Shown: positions 36,441 through 45,553, counted from the first letter of the stretch. The stretch is 63,408 bases of DNA from Prosthecochloris sp. (GCA_015482705.2 JADMLA020000043.1:1-63408), one strand, 5' to 3'. Notes: generated from the letters alone by a model not told the origin. Numbers and translations are program-made.

Positions 36441-37010
36441 ATGGAGCGACACCACCATCACGGCCCGGTAAAAAACATTGGTATAGCTTTTTTCTTACTC
36501 TCGGGTTCACCGTGATTGCGATAATCGGCGGGATTGTCACCAATAGTACTGCTATTCTCGCTGACGCCGTACATGACCTTGGAGACTCCTTCACCCGGCG
36601 ACAGGTGTGGCGTTTTTTGAAAGACGTTCTCATGAAAAAGGAAACGTCAAGTACACCTACGGTTTCCGTCGGTTCTCCCTGTTAGGAACGATAATCAGTA
36701 CCGTTATCCTGCTTGGCAGCTCATTCTATATCATCCTTGAAACTTTGCCCGGAATAGCTTCCCCTGAAAAACCCGATGCACAAGGAATGGTTCTGCTTGC
36801 GATATTCGGTATCGTTGTAAACGGTACGGAGATGACCGGCACACCGTGTTTTCCGTTCATCTTGAAGTCGACACAGACCTTACGCCGAAGGAATACAACC
36901 GGGTAAAAGAGATGATACACAATCTTGTCGAAAAATACGGCATCTCTCACTCAACTGTCGAAATCGAGTTTCCAGACGAAACCTGCAGAAACATCGATAA
37001 CGATGCTTGT
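36441..37010 (+). pseudogene. Decayed cation diffusion facilitator (CzcD/ZitB-like) gene
   Basis: Four pieces of a CDF metal-efflux protein appear in order but in frames 0, 2, 1, 0. They are MERHHHHGPVKNIGIAFFL; then TLGFTVIAIIGGIVTNSTA plus LADAVHDLGDSF (helices 1-2 with the metal-site HDxxD); then ERRSHEKGNVKYTYGFRRFS with PDAQGMVLLAIFGIVVNG; then HTVFSVHLEVDTDLTPKEYN to FPDETCR of the cytoplasmic domain. Breaks lie near 36495, 36600 and 36830. The last also deletes roughly 100 codons (helices 4-6). It abuts the 3' end of recD2. It cannot make a working transporter. Confidence 0.85.
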
Positions 37011-37012
37011 AA

Positions 37013-39205
37013 CTACTGTTCCTTGCGGATCTTTTCGGCAAGGTTTGTAAGCCTTCCCTTCGCTTCACTGTTGCTCACTGCGGCCATAAGTGCTTTGTAC
37101 TGCCCGATGATCATGACGAGCTTCTTGCCGCGTGTGACCGCCGTATAAAGAAGATTACGCTGAAGAAGCATATAATGCTGCATCGCCAGAGGAATAACCA
37201 CCGCACAGTACTCCGATCCCTGACTTTTATGAATGGTGGTCGCATAAGCCAGCGCCAATTCGTCAAGTTCCCCGAACTCATACTCGACCTGCCGTTTATC
37301 GAAATCGACAACAACGTTGTTTTCCTCTTTATCGACTGAACGGATAACACCTATATCTCCGTTGAATACCTCTTTATCGTAGTTATTGACGAGCTGAATG
37401 ACCTTGTCATTTTCGGAGTACTCGGTTCCGAAACGTACGACACCGTTCCCGCTGTCGGGGTTCAGCTCTTTTTGCAATGCCGCATTGAGAGCATTCGTAC
37501 CGAGTCCTCCGCGGTTCATCGGCGTCAATACCTGGATATCTCTGACAGGATCGAGTCCGAACCTGAGAGGAATACGTTTCAACACCACTTCAAGCAATTT
37601 CGTGTGAATATCGTCCTGTTCTCCTGCAGGCACAAAATAGAAGTCGGTGAGCCTGTCACGGTCATTGTTGAGCGGCATTTCTCCCCGGTTGATTCTGTGA
37701 GCGTTGATGATAATCCCCGACTCGGCAGCCTGACGGAAAATCTCGGTCAACCGCACGACAGGAACAACCCCGGAAGAGATGATATCGCCAAGAACCGCAC
37801 CCGGACCGACTGAAGGGAGTTGGTCCGCATCGCCTACCAGAATTACGGCGGCATGTTCCGGTATGGCAGCGAGGAGCTTTCCCATGAGCAACACATCGAT
37901 CATCGAAGACTCGTCGACAACGACAAGATCTGTATTCAGGGGATTGTCCCTGCCACGCTTGAAATCGAATGTGTGCGGATCGAACTCGAGGAGACGATGG
38001 ATGGTTTTCGCTTCAAAACCTGTCGATTCCGCAAGCCGTTTCGCTGCCCTGCCGGTCGGAGCGCATAATGCGACGTTCAGCCCCTTTGTACGAATGATCT
38101 GCAGAATGGTGTTCACCAATGTTGTCTTTCCGACACCGGGTCCACCGGTAATCACAAGAAACTTGCTGCAAAGCGCGAGCTTCAGAGCTTCTTCCTGTGA
38201 TGCTGAAAGCTCCAGACCGGTAAGCTTTTCCGCCTCTTCGAGAGCCTGACCGGCATCGACACCGCCCCAGGGCAACTCGCCCATGCTCAACCGCCGAACC
38301 GATACGGCAACGCTGTTTTCCGCCCTGTAGAGTGGCGCGAGATAGATACACGGAACACCGTTTATCTCATCCCGGACAAGCCCACCGCTCACTATTTCTT
38401 CCTTTACAGCCTCTTCAATAACCTCACAGGAAACTCCAAGAAGTTCAACCGACTTCTCGATGAGCCGCTCTTTTGTCACCGCACAATGGCCGTCACCTGA
38501 AAATTCCTGCAAGACATGGCGAACCCCTGCACGAGCACGTAGAGGAGACTCGGGAGATGTTCCCAATCTCGATGCGATCGTGTCCGCGGTTTTGAAGCCA
38601 ATCCCCTGAATATCGAGAACCAGGCGATAGGGATTCCCGGTAACGGTCGTGATTGCCCTGTCACCGTATATTTTATAGATTCTCACCGCTCTTGCCGTTC
38701 CAACACCGTGCGATTGCAGAAAAACCATGATATCCCTGACCGCCTTTTGTTCCTGCCACGCCTCGACAATCATTTCCTTGCGTTTTTCACCGATTCCCGG
38801 CAAACAGCACAATTTTTCAGGATCGTTTTCGATAACCGAAAAAACCTTTTCCCCGAACGCATCGACAAGTACCTTTGCGAAGTGCTGCCCTACCCCTTTC
38901 ACCATACCCGAAGCAAGGTATTTTTCAATACCTTCCGTTGTTGCCGGAGGAACCACCGTCAGTTCACGAGCCTTGAACTGCATCCCGTAAGTCCTGTCAT
39001 TGATCCATTCACCGACACATTCCACGAACTCGCCTGAAGAAACAGCAGCAACATACCCCGTAACCGTGACCGGTTCACGGCTGCCTTTTACCCGAACTCG
39101 CAGAACGCTGAATCCTGAATCTTCACTGTGAAAAACGATTCGCTCTACGGTTCCCGATAGACGTTCGATTTTAGGATCTGCCGACAAGGATTCCTGCATG
39201 TGCAT
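37013..39205 (-). CDS. recD2: RecD2-type DNA helicase (RecD/YrrC family)
   Basis: A 730-residue SF1B helicase. The N-terminal region is OB-like followed by helix-hairpin-helix repeats (CCLPGIGEKRKEMIVEAW, LDIQGIGFKTADTIASRLG). The motor has Walker A ITGGPGVGKTTLVNTILQ near residue 353, VVDESSMIDVLLM (Walker B), GDADQLPSVGPG and the C-terminal AYATTIHKSQGSEY and LLYTAVTRGKK motifs. RecD2 proteins act in replication-fork and repair processes without RecBC. The gene begins one base before the stop of the upstream membrane-protein gene, so both are probably co-transcribed. Confidence 0.94.
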   Translation of the reverse strand: MHMQESLSADPKIERLSGTVERIVFHSEDSGFSVLRVRVKGSREPVTVTGYVAAVSSGEFVECVGEWINDRTYGMQFKARELTVVPPATTEGIEKYLASGMVKGVGQHFAKVLVDAFGEKVFSVIENDPEKLCCLPGIGEKRKEMIVEAWQEQKAVRDIMVFLQSHGVGTARAVRIYKIYGDRAITTVTGNPYRLVLDIQGIGFKTADTIASRLGTSPESPLRARAGVRHVLQEFSGDGHCAVTKERLIEKSVELLGVSCEVIEEAVKEEIVSGGLVRDEINGVPCIYLAPLYRAENSVAVSVRRLSMGELPWGGVDAGQALEEAEKLTGLELSASQEEALKLALCSKFLVITGGPGVGKTTLVNTILQIIRTKGLNVALCAPTGRAAKRLAESTGFEAKTIHRLLEFDPHTFDFKRGRDNPLNTDLVVVDESSMIDVLLMGKLLAAIPEHAAVILVGDADQLPSVGPGAVLGDIISSGVVPVVRLTEIFRQAAESGIIINAHRINRGEMPLNNDRDRLTDFYFVPAGEQDDIHTKLLEVVLKRIPLRFGLDPVRDIQVLTPMNRGGLGTNALNAALQKELNPDSGNGVVRFGTEYSENDKVIQLVNNYDKEVFNGDIGVIRSVDKEENNVVVDFDKRQVEYEFGELDELALAYATTIHKSQGSEYCAVVIPLAMQHYMLLQRNLLYTAVTRGKKLVMIIGQYKALMAAVSNSEAKGRLTNLAEKIRKEQ

Positions 39206-40726
39206 TCATTTCTTGTACACTTTCTGCAAAGCAGCGTCAAGCTGCTCGAGTGTCATTTCTTTTTTTCCATTGCTGCTTACTGACGGATAGGATGCCGAAA
39301 CCGGCGAAGGAGAAGAAGAAAATACAGGACCGGATACAGAAAATGCAGAAGATGTTTTCACCTTTTCAGGACCACTACTCACAACAGTAACCACTTCATA
39401 CGTTCCGGGCTGGATATCGTAAGGCAGAAAAAACTTCGTTGTACTGCTTGAATATCCTGTTGGCCTTGACACATCGCGGATAACAGGCGCCATAACGGGA
39501 CGTCCGTTATGCTGAATGATACGTTTTTCCCTGACCGTTACATTTCGTTCACCTTGAGAAGACCGCAGGTAGTAATCTACCGTAGCGGTCAACATGTCTC
39601 CCGGTTTTGCAACTCCCGGAACGATAGTGGAATTGTCTATCCGCACCACGTCCTCGTCAATAACACTGAAAGTCACCCTGTTTTTTTGTTCATGCTGACG
39701 AACGAGCTTCACTTCGTAGCTCCCCTGTCTGAAATTATAACAGCACGAATCCAGTATCTCACCCGCTTCATGTTCCAAAACAATATTCCTTTCCCGAATA
39801 GACTCACCGTTGTGATGCCATTGTACAACAAAAGAGTTGTCCCGAGTACCGACACCTCTGTATTTAACATAATAATACAGCGGCCTCGTTCCTGAAGTGA
39901 AAAACCCGCTCCGCCTTGCAAAACCGCTGCCGGTTATGTTGTCCGTCACCAACGCACCGACAATATGTATATCACCTGTACTTTTTTCATCACGAGAGGA
40001 ATCCGGTTCTGGCTCCTGAATGTACTGTCGATACTCACGGTCGATGTCTCTTCTCCGCTCTTCATACTGAGCGGCTGCAATCTCTTTACGATTCCATTCT
40101 TTTTCCAACCCGCAGACTTTCTCCTGATACTCGTCGAGATATTTCTGCCGTATAGCATATTCAGGATCATCGAGTTGTAAAGCGGCATCATAGTCGATCA
40201 TGTCGAATGAATGGAGTATGTTCCGACCAAGACATTCGATACCGCGAACCAGCGAATTTCCGGGAACGAAACTGAATAACGAAAACCCTGTAATGAGGAT
40301 AGCAACTATTTTGGACGTTTTCTCATAGCGTATGAGGGTGTAACTCCCTCCCCACGTCAATGCAAACAATACGATCGTCATAGCCATCAAACGACTCACC
40401 CCGAGCTCGGAGAAAAAAAACGGAGCGGCGAATCCCAGGATAGCCATCAGGTGAAGGTAGAACACTAGAATTCCGAGACTTACCGACTTTTTCTTTCCGA
40501 AAACCGCCTTGACAGAATCAAAAAAGAAGCAAAGCGAACCGGCACACGCACCTGAAAGAACAAAAACCACCGCTGTAAGCCCGGACCATCCCAGGTACAT
40601 CGACAGAAAGAGCAGAACAACCAACCCGGCTAGGATAATCAACAAAGCACCAAAAAAAGAAACGTTCACTCCTGCAAGGGAAAAAGAGCGTGATTGTAAA
40701 CGCTCCAACACCTGTTTTACATCCAT
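39206..40726 (-). CDS. Membrane protein with two extracytoplasmic-type beta domains, unknown
   Basis: A 506-residue protein I do not recognise. The N-terminal part (residues about 15-165) holds five hydrophobic helices. A charged coiled-coil-like stretch follows (185-235, rich in Glu/Arg/Tyr with DDPEYAIRQKYLDEYQE). Two beta-rich modules come next: about 260-360 (LYYYVKYRGVGTRDNSFVVQW then HHNGESIRE) and about 365-460. The first resembles DUF2914-like domains by pattern only. A Ser-rich linker and a short Lys-rich helix end it. TACAAGGAGTTTCA precedes the ATG. It lies upstream of recD2. Confidence 0.7.
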   Translation of the reverse strand: MDVKQVLERLQSRSFSLAGVNVSFFGALLIILAGLVVLLFLSMYLGWSGLTAVVFVLSGACAGSLCFFFDSVKAVFGKKKSVSLGILVFYLHLMAILGFAAPFFFSELGVSRLMAMTIVLFALTWGGSYTLIRYEKTSKIVAILITGFSLFSFVPGNSLVRGIECLGRNILHSFDMIDYDAALQLDDPEYAIRQKYLDEYQEKVCGLEKEWNRKEIAAAQYEERRRDIDREYRQYIQEPEPDSSRDEKSTGDIHIVGALVTDNITGSGFARRSGFFTSGTRPLYYYVKYRGVGTRDNSFVVQWHHNGESIRERNIVLEHEAGEILDSCCYNFRQGSYEVKLVRQHEQKNRVTFSVIDEDVVRIDNSTIVPGVAKPGDMLTATVDYYLRSSQGERNVTVREKRIIQHNGRPVMAPVIRDVSRPTGYSSSTTKFFLPYDIQPGTYEVVTVVSSGPEKVKTSSAFSVSGPVFSSSPSPVSASYPSVSSNGKKEMTLEQLDAALQKVYKK

Positions 40727-40742
40727 TGAAACTCCTTGTAGC

Positions 40743-41645
40743 CTACCACCTTATTCCGGTCATTTTTTCCGATTTCTCCCATAGTTCGCCTGCAACGGCC
40801 ATATCCCTTGAACGCCTGCTCGAACGAACCCTCACAGGATAACCCCGTACCTCACCTCTGCCGTCAGGCCCGAAATACTCTCCACCATGAACATCGGGGG
40901 CAGTTGCGGCATAAAGCATGGGTAACGCACCCATTTCAGGAGACTGGGCGAAAAATTTATTCAGCGGTGCAAGCCACCCCTGATGCCTCTGCAGCTCAGT
41001 CGCAGCCCACCCTGGATGCGCCGCGACCGAAAGCATGTTCAAGCCTTCATCATCGAGACGCCGCTGCAGTTCTTGCACAAAATAAAGATTTGCCAGTTTA
41101 CTGTCACCATATGCCTGCCACCTGTTATACTTCCGTTTTTCCCAATTAAGATCGTCAAAATCAAGCGTTCCAAAAGAATGAGCACCACTGCTTACCGTGA
41201 CTACCCGGCTGGCCGGTACATTCTTCAACTCATCGATCAGCAGAACCGTCAAGGCGAAGTGTCCGAGGTGATTCGTACCGAACTGCAGCTCGAAGCCGTC
41301 TGCCGTTTTTCCATACGGGCAAGCCATAACACCGGCGTTGTTGATCAACAGGTCAAGGCGAGAATACCGTTTTTTGAATCCCTCGGTGAACCGCCTTACC
41401 GATGCAAGATCGGCAAGGTCGAGTTCCATGACCTCAACTTCCGCCCGAGTGTTTTCCCCCCTGATCTTTTCCCGCATAACAGAGCCCTTCGCGGGATCGC
41501 GTACAGCCATCACAACCGTTGCTTTTTTTTCCGTAAATACTCGTGCAATCTCAAAACCAAGCCCGCTGCCGGCTCCGGTCACTATGACAACCTTGCCACT
41601 TTGATCGAGCATCAATCGGGTATCCCATTGTTCGTTTTTTGCCAT
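40743..41645 (-). CDS. Short-chain dehydrogenase/reductase, retinol-dehydrogenase-like
   Basis: A 300-residue SDR: NAD(P) motif VVIVTGAGSGLGFEIAR near residue 17, LINNAGVM and catalytic Ser in VVTVSSGAHSFG. YGDSKLANLYF supplies the Tyr and Lys. The extended C-terminus and N-N-A-G-V pattern place it with the WWOX/retinol dehydrogenase-like group, often NADP-dependent. The substrate is unknown. I used the ATG (MAKNEQWDTR); a TTG two codons upstream is also in frame. Confidence 0.87.
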   Translation of the reverse strand: MAKNEQWDTRLMLDQSGKVVIVTGAGSGLGFEIARVFTEKKATVVMAVRDPAKGSVMREKIRGENTRAEVEVMELDLADLASVRRFTEGFKKRYSRLDLLINNAGVMACPYGKTADGFELQFGTNHLGHFALTVLLIDELKNVPASRVVTVSSGAHSFGTLDFDDLNWEKRKYNRWQAYGDSKLANLYFVQELQRRLDDEGLNMLSVAAHPGWAATELQRHQGWLAPLNKFFAQSPEMGALPMLYAATAPDVHGGEYFGPDGRGEVRGYPVRVRSSRRSRDMAVAGELWEKSEKMTGIRW

Positions 41646-42020
41646 GATCAATCGATTTTTGGCCCGAAAAACAGGCGTTCAACAGAAGCAGATCATCTCC
41701 AAACCTCCATAACACAACCTTCGATTCAGAACGGTCTTATTATAAGTTACCAACAAACCCGAAAAAATCTCTTCCCATAGTACTTCACCTGTGCCCTCAC
41801 CGGCACAGCTCTCCTATCCTGGCAGAAACCCCTTCTTCGACTGAACAAGAATATGAGTATATTGACAACAAGATAACCTCTTTTATCTTGTTGCGGAGCA
41901 GAAACCTGAACCCCGATAGATTGAACTGTATGTGAAACCGTGCTTTTCCGACAGTGAGAGTTCAAGATTGAAGCGTGATTTTTTCCATGATTCCCCGACC
42001 GACTCAAATTTCAATCCATA
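41646..42020. other. Divergent intergenic region, no gene seen
   Basis: 375 bases between two divergently transcribed genes. Open frames here have no homology I recognise and no ribosome sites. It must hold both promoters, but no convincing -35/-10 pair could be picked by eye. Confidence 0.5.
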
Positions 42021-43382
42021 ATGCAATTTCTTATTGAAAAAGCCTCTTCTCATGACCGTGAAGCTGTTCTCAACGTCATGGAACCATGGAATATGCACCA
42101 TGTTCCTTCCGCCGAAATGCCCGAGATCGATCTGTCGTGCTTCTTTGTGGCGCGAGTATCGGGGAATATCGTCGGGGCTGCCGGCTACAGGGTCTCGACA
42201 CCTGAAAAAGGAAAAACAACACTGCTCGGCATCCTGCCGGAATTTTCAGGAATGGGCATAGGCCGGGCTCTCCAGGATGCAAGACTGCAAGCAATGTATG
42301 CTGCCGGTATCAAAACGGTGGAAACAAATGCCGACCGGATCGAAACGATACTCTGGTATAAGAAACATTACGGTTACCATGAAATCGGATCATTGAAAAA
42401 AATCTGCGATTTCAGTCTTTCCGATGTCGACCACTGGACAACGCTCGAGATGAATCTCGACGCTTACATGAATACGAAAAACGATCGTGAGACACGGCGG
42501 AAAACCTATATAGACCGCAACGACCCGCATCCCTTATCGACCTACGAACCTCTGATCATCAATGCTTGCCTGACCGGGATGGTACCGACAAAGTTCAGTA
42601 ACCCTCATGTTCCAATACATCCCGATGAAATCATCGAAGATGCCGTCAAGGTATTCGATGCCGGCGCGAGAATCGTTCATCTCCATGCCAGGGATGAAAA
42701 CGGCGATCCAACTCCGGATGCCAAATATTATGAAAAAATCATCGGTGCAATCAGAAAAGAACGGCCGAAAATGGTTTGTTGTGTCACCACATCCGGCAGA
42801 AATTGGAAAGAGTTCGAGCAGCGATCCGAAGTCCTGTTTTTAAGCGGGCGAGCCAAACCCGATATGGCGAGCTTGACACTCGGATCCCTGAATTTTTTTA
42901 CAGGCCCGAGCCTCAATTCGATCGAGATGATAGAACGCCTCGCCATGACCATGACAGAACAGGACATCAAACCGGAAATGGAGGTGTTCGATACCGGGAT
43001 GATCAACCTTGCAAAATACCTCGAACGCAACAGGCTTATTGCAGGAAAGAAGTATTTTAACTTACTTTTCGGCAATATCAACACTGCACCGGCAACGATA
43101 ACGAGCCTTGCCTTGATGACCCAGGCGCTACCGGAACATTCCGTTTGGGCAGGAACAGGACTCGGACAATTCCAGCTCCCGATGAATACGGCCGCAATTG
43201 TCGCAGGAGGTCATGTACGGGTGGGAATAGAAGACTCGGTTTATTTTGATTACCGGAAAGAAACGCTGGCAACCAATGAACAGCTTGTCAGAAGAGTTGC
43301 ACGTATCGCTGAAGAAATGCAGCGGCCGCTTGCAACTCCGGAACAAACAAGACAATTGATCGGCTTGAAAATAGAGGATTGA
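42021..43382 (+). CDS. GNAT acetyltransferase fused to beta-keto-acid cleavage enzyme (BKACE/DUF849)
   Basis: A 453-residue fusion. Residues 1-150 form a GNAT domain, with the acetyl-CoA loop LPEFSGMGIGRALQDARL near 75 and ILWYKKHYGYHEIGS near the end. After a 25-residue linker, residues 175-453 form a BKACE barrel: ACLTGMVPTKFSNPHVPIHP, the zinc motif in GARIVHLHARD (HxH), VTTSGRN in the substrate-binding strand, and late GHVRVGIEDSVYF carrying the metal Glu. BKACE enzymes convert a beta-keto acid plus acetyl-CoA into acetoacetate and a new acyl-CoA, which a fused GNAT could use as donor (inference). It is the first gene of a three-gene unit with a 46-codon ORF and a cyanophycin-synthetase-like gene. 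Confidence 0.82.
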   Translation: MQFLIEKASSHDREAVLNVMEPWNMHHVPSAEMPEIDLSCFFVARVSGNIVGAAGYRVSTPEKGKTTLLGILPEFSGMGIGRALQDARLQAMYAAGIKTVETNADRIETILWYKKHYGYHEIGSLKKICDFSLSDVDHWTTLEMNLDAYMNTKNDRETRRKTYIDRNDPHPLSTYEPLIINACLTGMVPTKFSNPHVPIHPDEIIEDAVKVFDAGARIVHLHARDENGDPTPDAKYYEKIIGAIRKERPKMVCCVTTSGRNWKEFEQRSEVLFLSGRAKPDMASLTLGSLNFFTGPSLNSIEMIERLAMTMTEQDIKPEMEVFDTGMINLAKYLERNRLIAGKKYFNLLFGNINTAPATITSLALMTQALPEHSVWAGTGLGQFQLPMNTAAIVAGGHVRVGIEDSVYFDYRKETLATNEQLVRRVARIAEEMQRPLATPEQTRQLIGLKIED

Positions 43383-43396
43383 GGGGTAACACTACC

Positions 43397-43537
43397 ATGC
43401 ACGCAGAAAACGAAATGTACGTCAACAGGTTGTATACAAATAACCGTCACGAGGGTACTGTGACCGGAAATCCATTCATGCTGAATCTGAACAACCGTTT
43501 GCAACACGGTATTCGGCTTCAGGGAGGTGTTTCATGA
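43397..43537 (+). CDS. Small ORF (46 aa) coupled to the ATP-grasp gene, unknown
   Basis: A complete 46-codon frame, MHAENEMYVNRLYTNN at the start and LNNRLQHGIRLQGGVS at the end. It begins 14 bases after the upstream stop, with GAGGGG about 10 bases ahead of the ATG. Its TGA overlaps the ATG of the next gene (ATGA). Composition is Asn-rich (8 of 46) with no Cys and no membrane segment. The placement suggests translational coupling, and the product may be a partner, regulator or substrate peptide of the ligase. No homologue is known to me. It could also be a leader frame without a stable product. Confidence 0.5.
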   Translation: MHAENEMYVNRLYTNNRHEGTVTGNPFMLNLNNRLQHGIRLQGGVS

Positions 43538-45528
43538 ACGATTCTGTCACACAACACAACCCCTCCTGGGGCCTCGATGAAAAAACCGTCGTTCTCAACG
43601 GTTATGCCTATGGAAGCCATTACCCGGTCATTATAATTTCGGTAACCGGTCATGCTCTCGAGGAGGACAAGCTTGCAGCGCTCACACAACTGCTTCACCA
43701 TGCAGTTCCTGGACTCGAACACATCGCAGAGAGACAGGTCACCATATCGGACAATGATTTCCGTATGTCTCTTGAATGGCTTCTCGATACCATACATAAC
43801 CTGCAAAGAGCTGCCGACCTGCCTGTTTATGAACACGGCCGGATTCTTTCTCTCGAGCGAGGCCATGCAAGATTTTTCCTGCCTACAGGCTATACCAGTG
43901 TAAAGCCGCTTCTGGATATGCTCCGTAGCCTGCTGGAATTGATGAGGCTCCAAGCTGAAGGGAAAAACGCACAAAAACAGCTGAAAAAGTTTGTCCAGGC
44001 AATCGTCTATCTCCAGAAAACCAGCCCAAAAGGTGGAAACATACCTTTTTTCATTCAAGCTGCACTGAAAGCAGGTATTCCGTTCCAGGAACTTCTCTCC
44101 CAAACGATCCAATATGGAGAAGGAAAACAGGGGCGATGGATGCGCAGCTCCCTGTCCGAAGAAACACCGATGATCGCCGCCACGTTTTCCAGGAACAAGT
44201 TGATCGGTTCAATGTTATTACGGCGTGCCGGTATTCCGGTACCGGACAATAAAATGGCCATCAATGCCGAGAGGGCGACGAGAATAGCTGAAAATCTTGG
44301 ATACCCCGTGGTGGTAAAACCTATAGACCGTGACGGCGGTATCGGGGTCGCTGCCGGCCTGCAGAACCATGAGGAATTGATAACGGCATTTAAAAACGCA
44401 CAACAATATTCCAGGAACATTCTGGTTGAAAAACATTTCGAGGGCAAAGATTATCGCGTCACCGTATTTCAAAATGAAGTTCTCTCAGCGGTTGAACGGG
44501 TACCCGGCGGTGTTACAGGAGACGGTAAACATACCGTTCGCGAACTGTTCGACCAACTCAACGCCGACCCGCTCCGTGGAGAGAGCAAACATGCCCCGTT
44601 GAAAAAAATGATGTGGAACAATGAAGCCTTAACATTACTGAAACATGCAGGACTGAATGACTCTTCCATACCGGCAACCGGCGAATTCGTCCGTCTGCGC
44701 CGTACGGCCAATGTAGCTTCCGGGGGCGTTCCGGTCACGGTCTTCGATGCGATGCATCCCGACAACAAAAATCTTGCAATCCGTGCAGCACAAGCGTTAC
44801 GACTCGACCTTGCAGGCGTCGATATGCTGATACCGGATATCGCCACATCATGGCGTGAATCCGGTGTAGCAATTTGTGAGGTCAATGGACAGCCCAATTT
44901 AGGCCGCATAACCGAAGAAAAAGATTTGTTCACTCCGATTCTACGCACACTGATACCCGGTGACGGGCGAATTCCAATTGCCGTTGTGTTTGGTGACCCT
45001 TCCTCCGATGCTTTGGCAGTAGAGCTTGAAAAACAACTGCTGAAACAAGGCGTTGACGTAGGATGCCACAATGCTGAATGCATCAGAATTAACGGTGATG
45101 TCGTCATGGATGGACACGTCAACCCATGGACCGCAGGGCAAATGCTCATACTCAACCGGAACGTTGAAGCAATCGTACTGAACATCGATGATGAAAGCGT
45201 CCTGTCCACAGGGCTGCCGTTCGCCCGGTTCGACCTCTTCCTTCTCGCAGGTGAACATATCACAGCGTCCGACAAGATCGGCGGTGGCACACCTGCCACT
45301 GACAATGTCACACAGGATCTGCTGGAACTCATCCTTCCGGCCTGCGATGGAACATTGTTGTCTATCGAAAGCAATAAACCGAATACCGACGGTTACAAGC
45401 ATCTGACTTCTGCAGCATGGGAAAAAACGGCTAATACAAGCGAAGCGATCGAAACCGCTACCGCGGCAATGCTTGCATTCGGTGAACAACATTGTTTCAG
45501 CGAAAAGAGCGCCCCTGCGGTTCCCTGA
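43534..45528 (+). CDS. Cyanophycin-synthetase-like ATP-grasp protein with a degenerate, truncated Mur-ligase half
   Basis: A 664-residue relative of CphA. Residues about 1-190 match the N-terminal domain loosely. Residues about 200-470 are the ATP-grasp core: GYPVVVKPIDRDGGIGVA, ILVEKHFEGKDYRVTVF, VERVPGGVTGDGKHTVREL, LRRTANVASGGVP, LAGVDMLIPDI and CEVNGQPNLG. Residues about 480-610 align with the Mur-ligase half of CphA, but the GTNGKTTT P-loop is replaced by GDPSSDALA, and the C-terminal ligase domain (about 200 residues) is absent. It should catalyse one ATP-dependent amide ligation, not the two-step cyanophycin polymerisation. AGGGAGGT precedes the ATG. Confidence 0.83.
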   Translation: MNDSVTQHNPSWGLDEKTVVLNGYAYGSHYPVIIISVTGHALEEDKLAALTQLLHHAVPGLEHIAERQVTISDNDFRMSLEWLLDTIHNLQRAADLPVYEHGRILSLERGHARFFLPTGYTSVKPLLDMLRSLLELMRLQAEGKNAQKQLKKFVQAIVYLQKTSPKGGNIPFFIQAALKAGIPFQELLSQTIQYGEGKQGRWMRSSLSEETPMIAATFSRNKLIGSMLLRRAGIPVPDNKMAINAERATRIAENLGYPVVVKPIDRDGGIGVAAGLQNHEELITAFKNAQQYSRNILVEKHFEGKDYRVTVFQNEVLSAVERVPGGVTGDGKHTVRELFDQLNADPLRGESKHAPLKKMMWNNEALTLLKHAGLNDSSIPATGEFVRLRRTANVASGGVPVTVFDAMHPDNKNLAIRAAQALRLDLAGVDMLIPDIATSWRESGVAICEVNGQPNLGRITEEKDLFTPILRTLIPGDGRIPIAVVFGDPSSDALAVELEKQLLKQGVDVGCHNAECIRINGDVVMDGHVNPWTAGQMLILNRNVEAIVLNIDDESVLSTGLPFARFDLFLLAGEHITASDKIGGGTPATDNVTQDLLELILPACDGTLLSIESNKPNTDGYKHLTSAAWEKTANTSEAIETATAAMLAFGEQHCFSEKSAPAVP

Positions 45529-45553
45529 TTCCATAACGATTTCACGGGGAAAT

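Noticed and set aside
41747..42007. 86-codon open frame in the divergent gap before the GNAT-BKACE gene
   Set aside because: No ribosome site, odd composition, and it would overlap the expected promoters.
43534..45528. True cyanophycin synthetase
   Set aside because: The Mur-ligase P-loop is absent and the C-terminal domain is missing, so polymer synthesis by the known mechanism is not expected.
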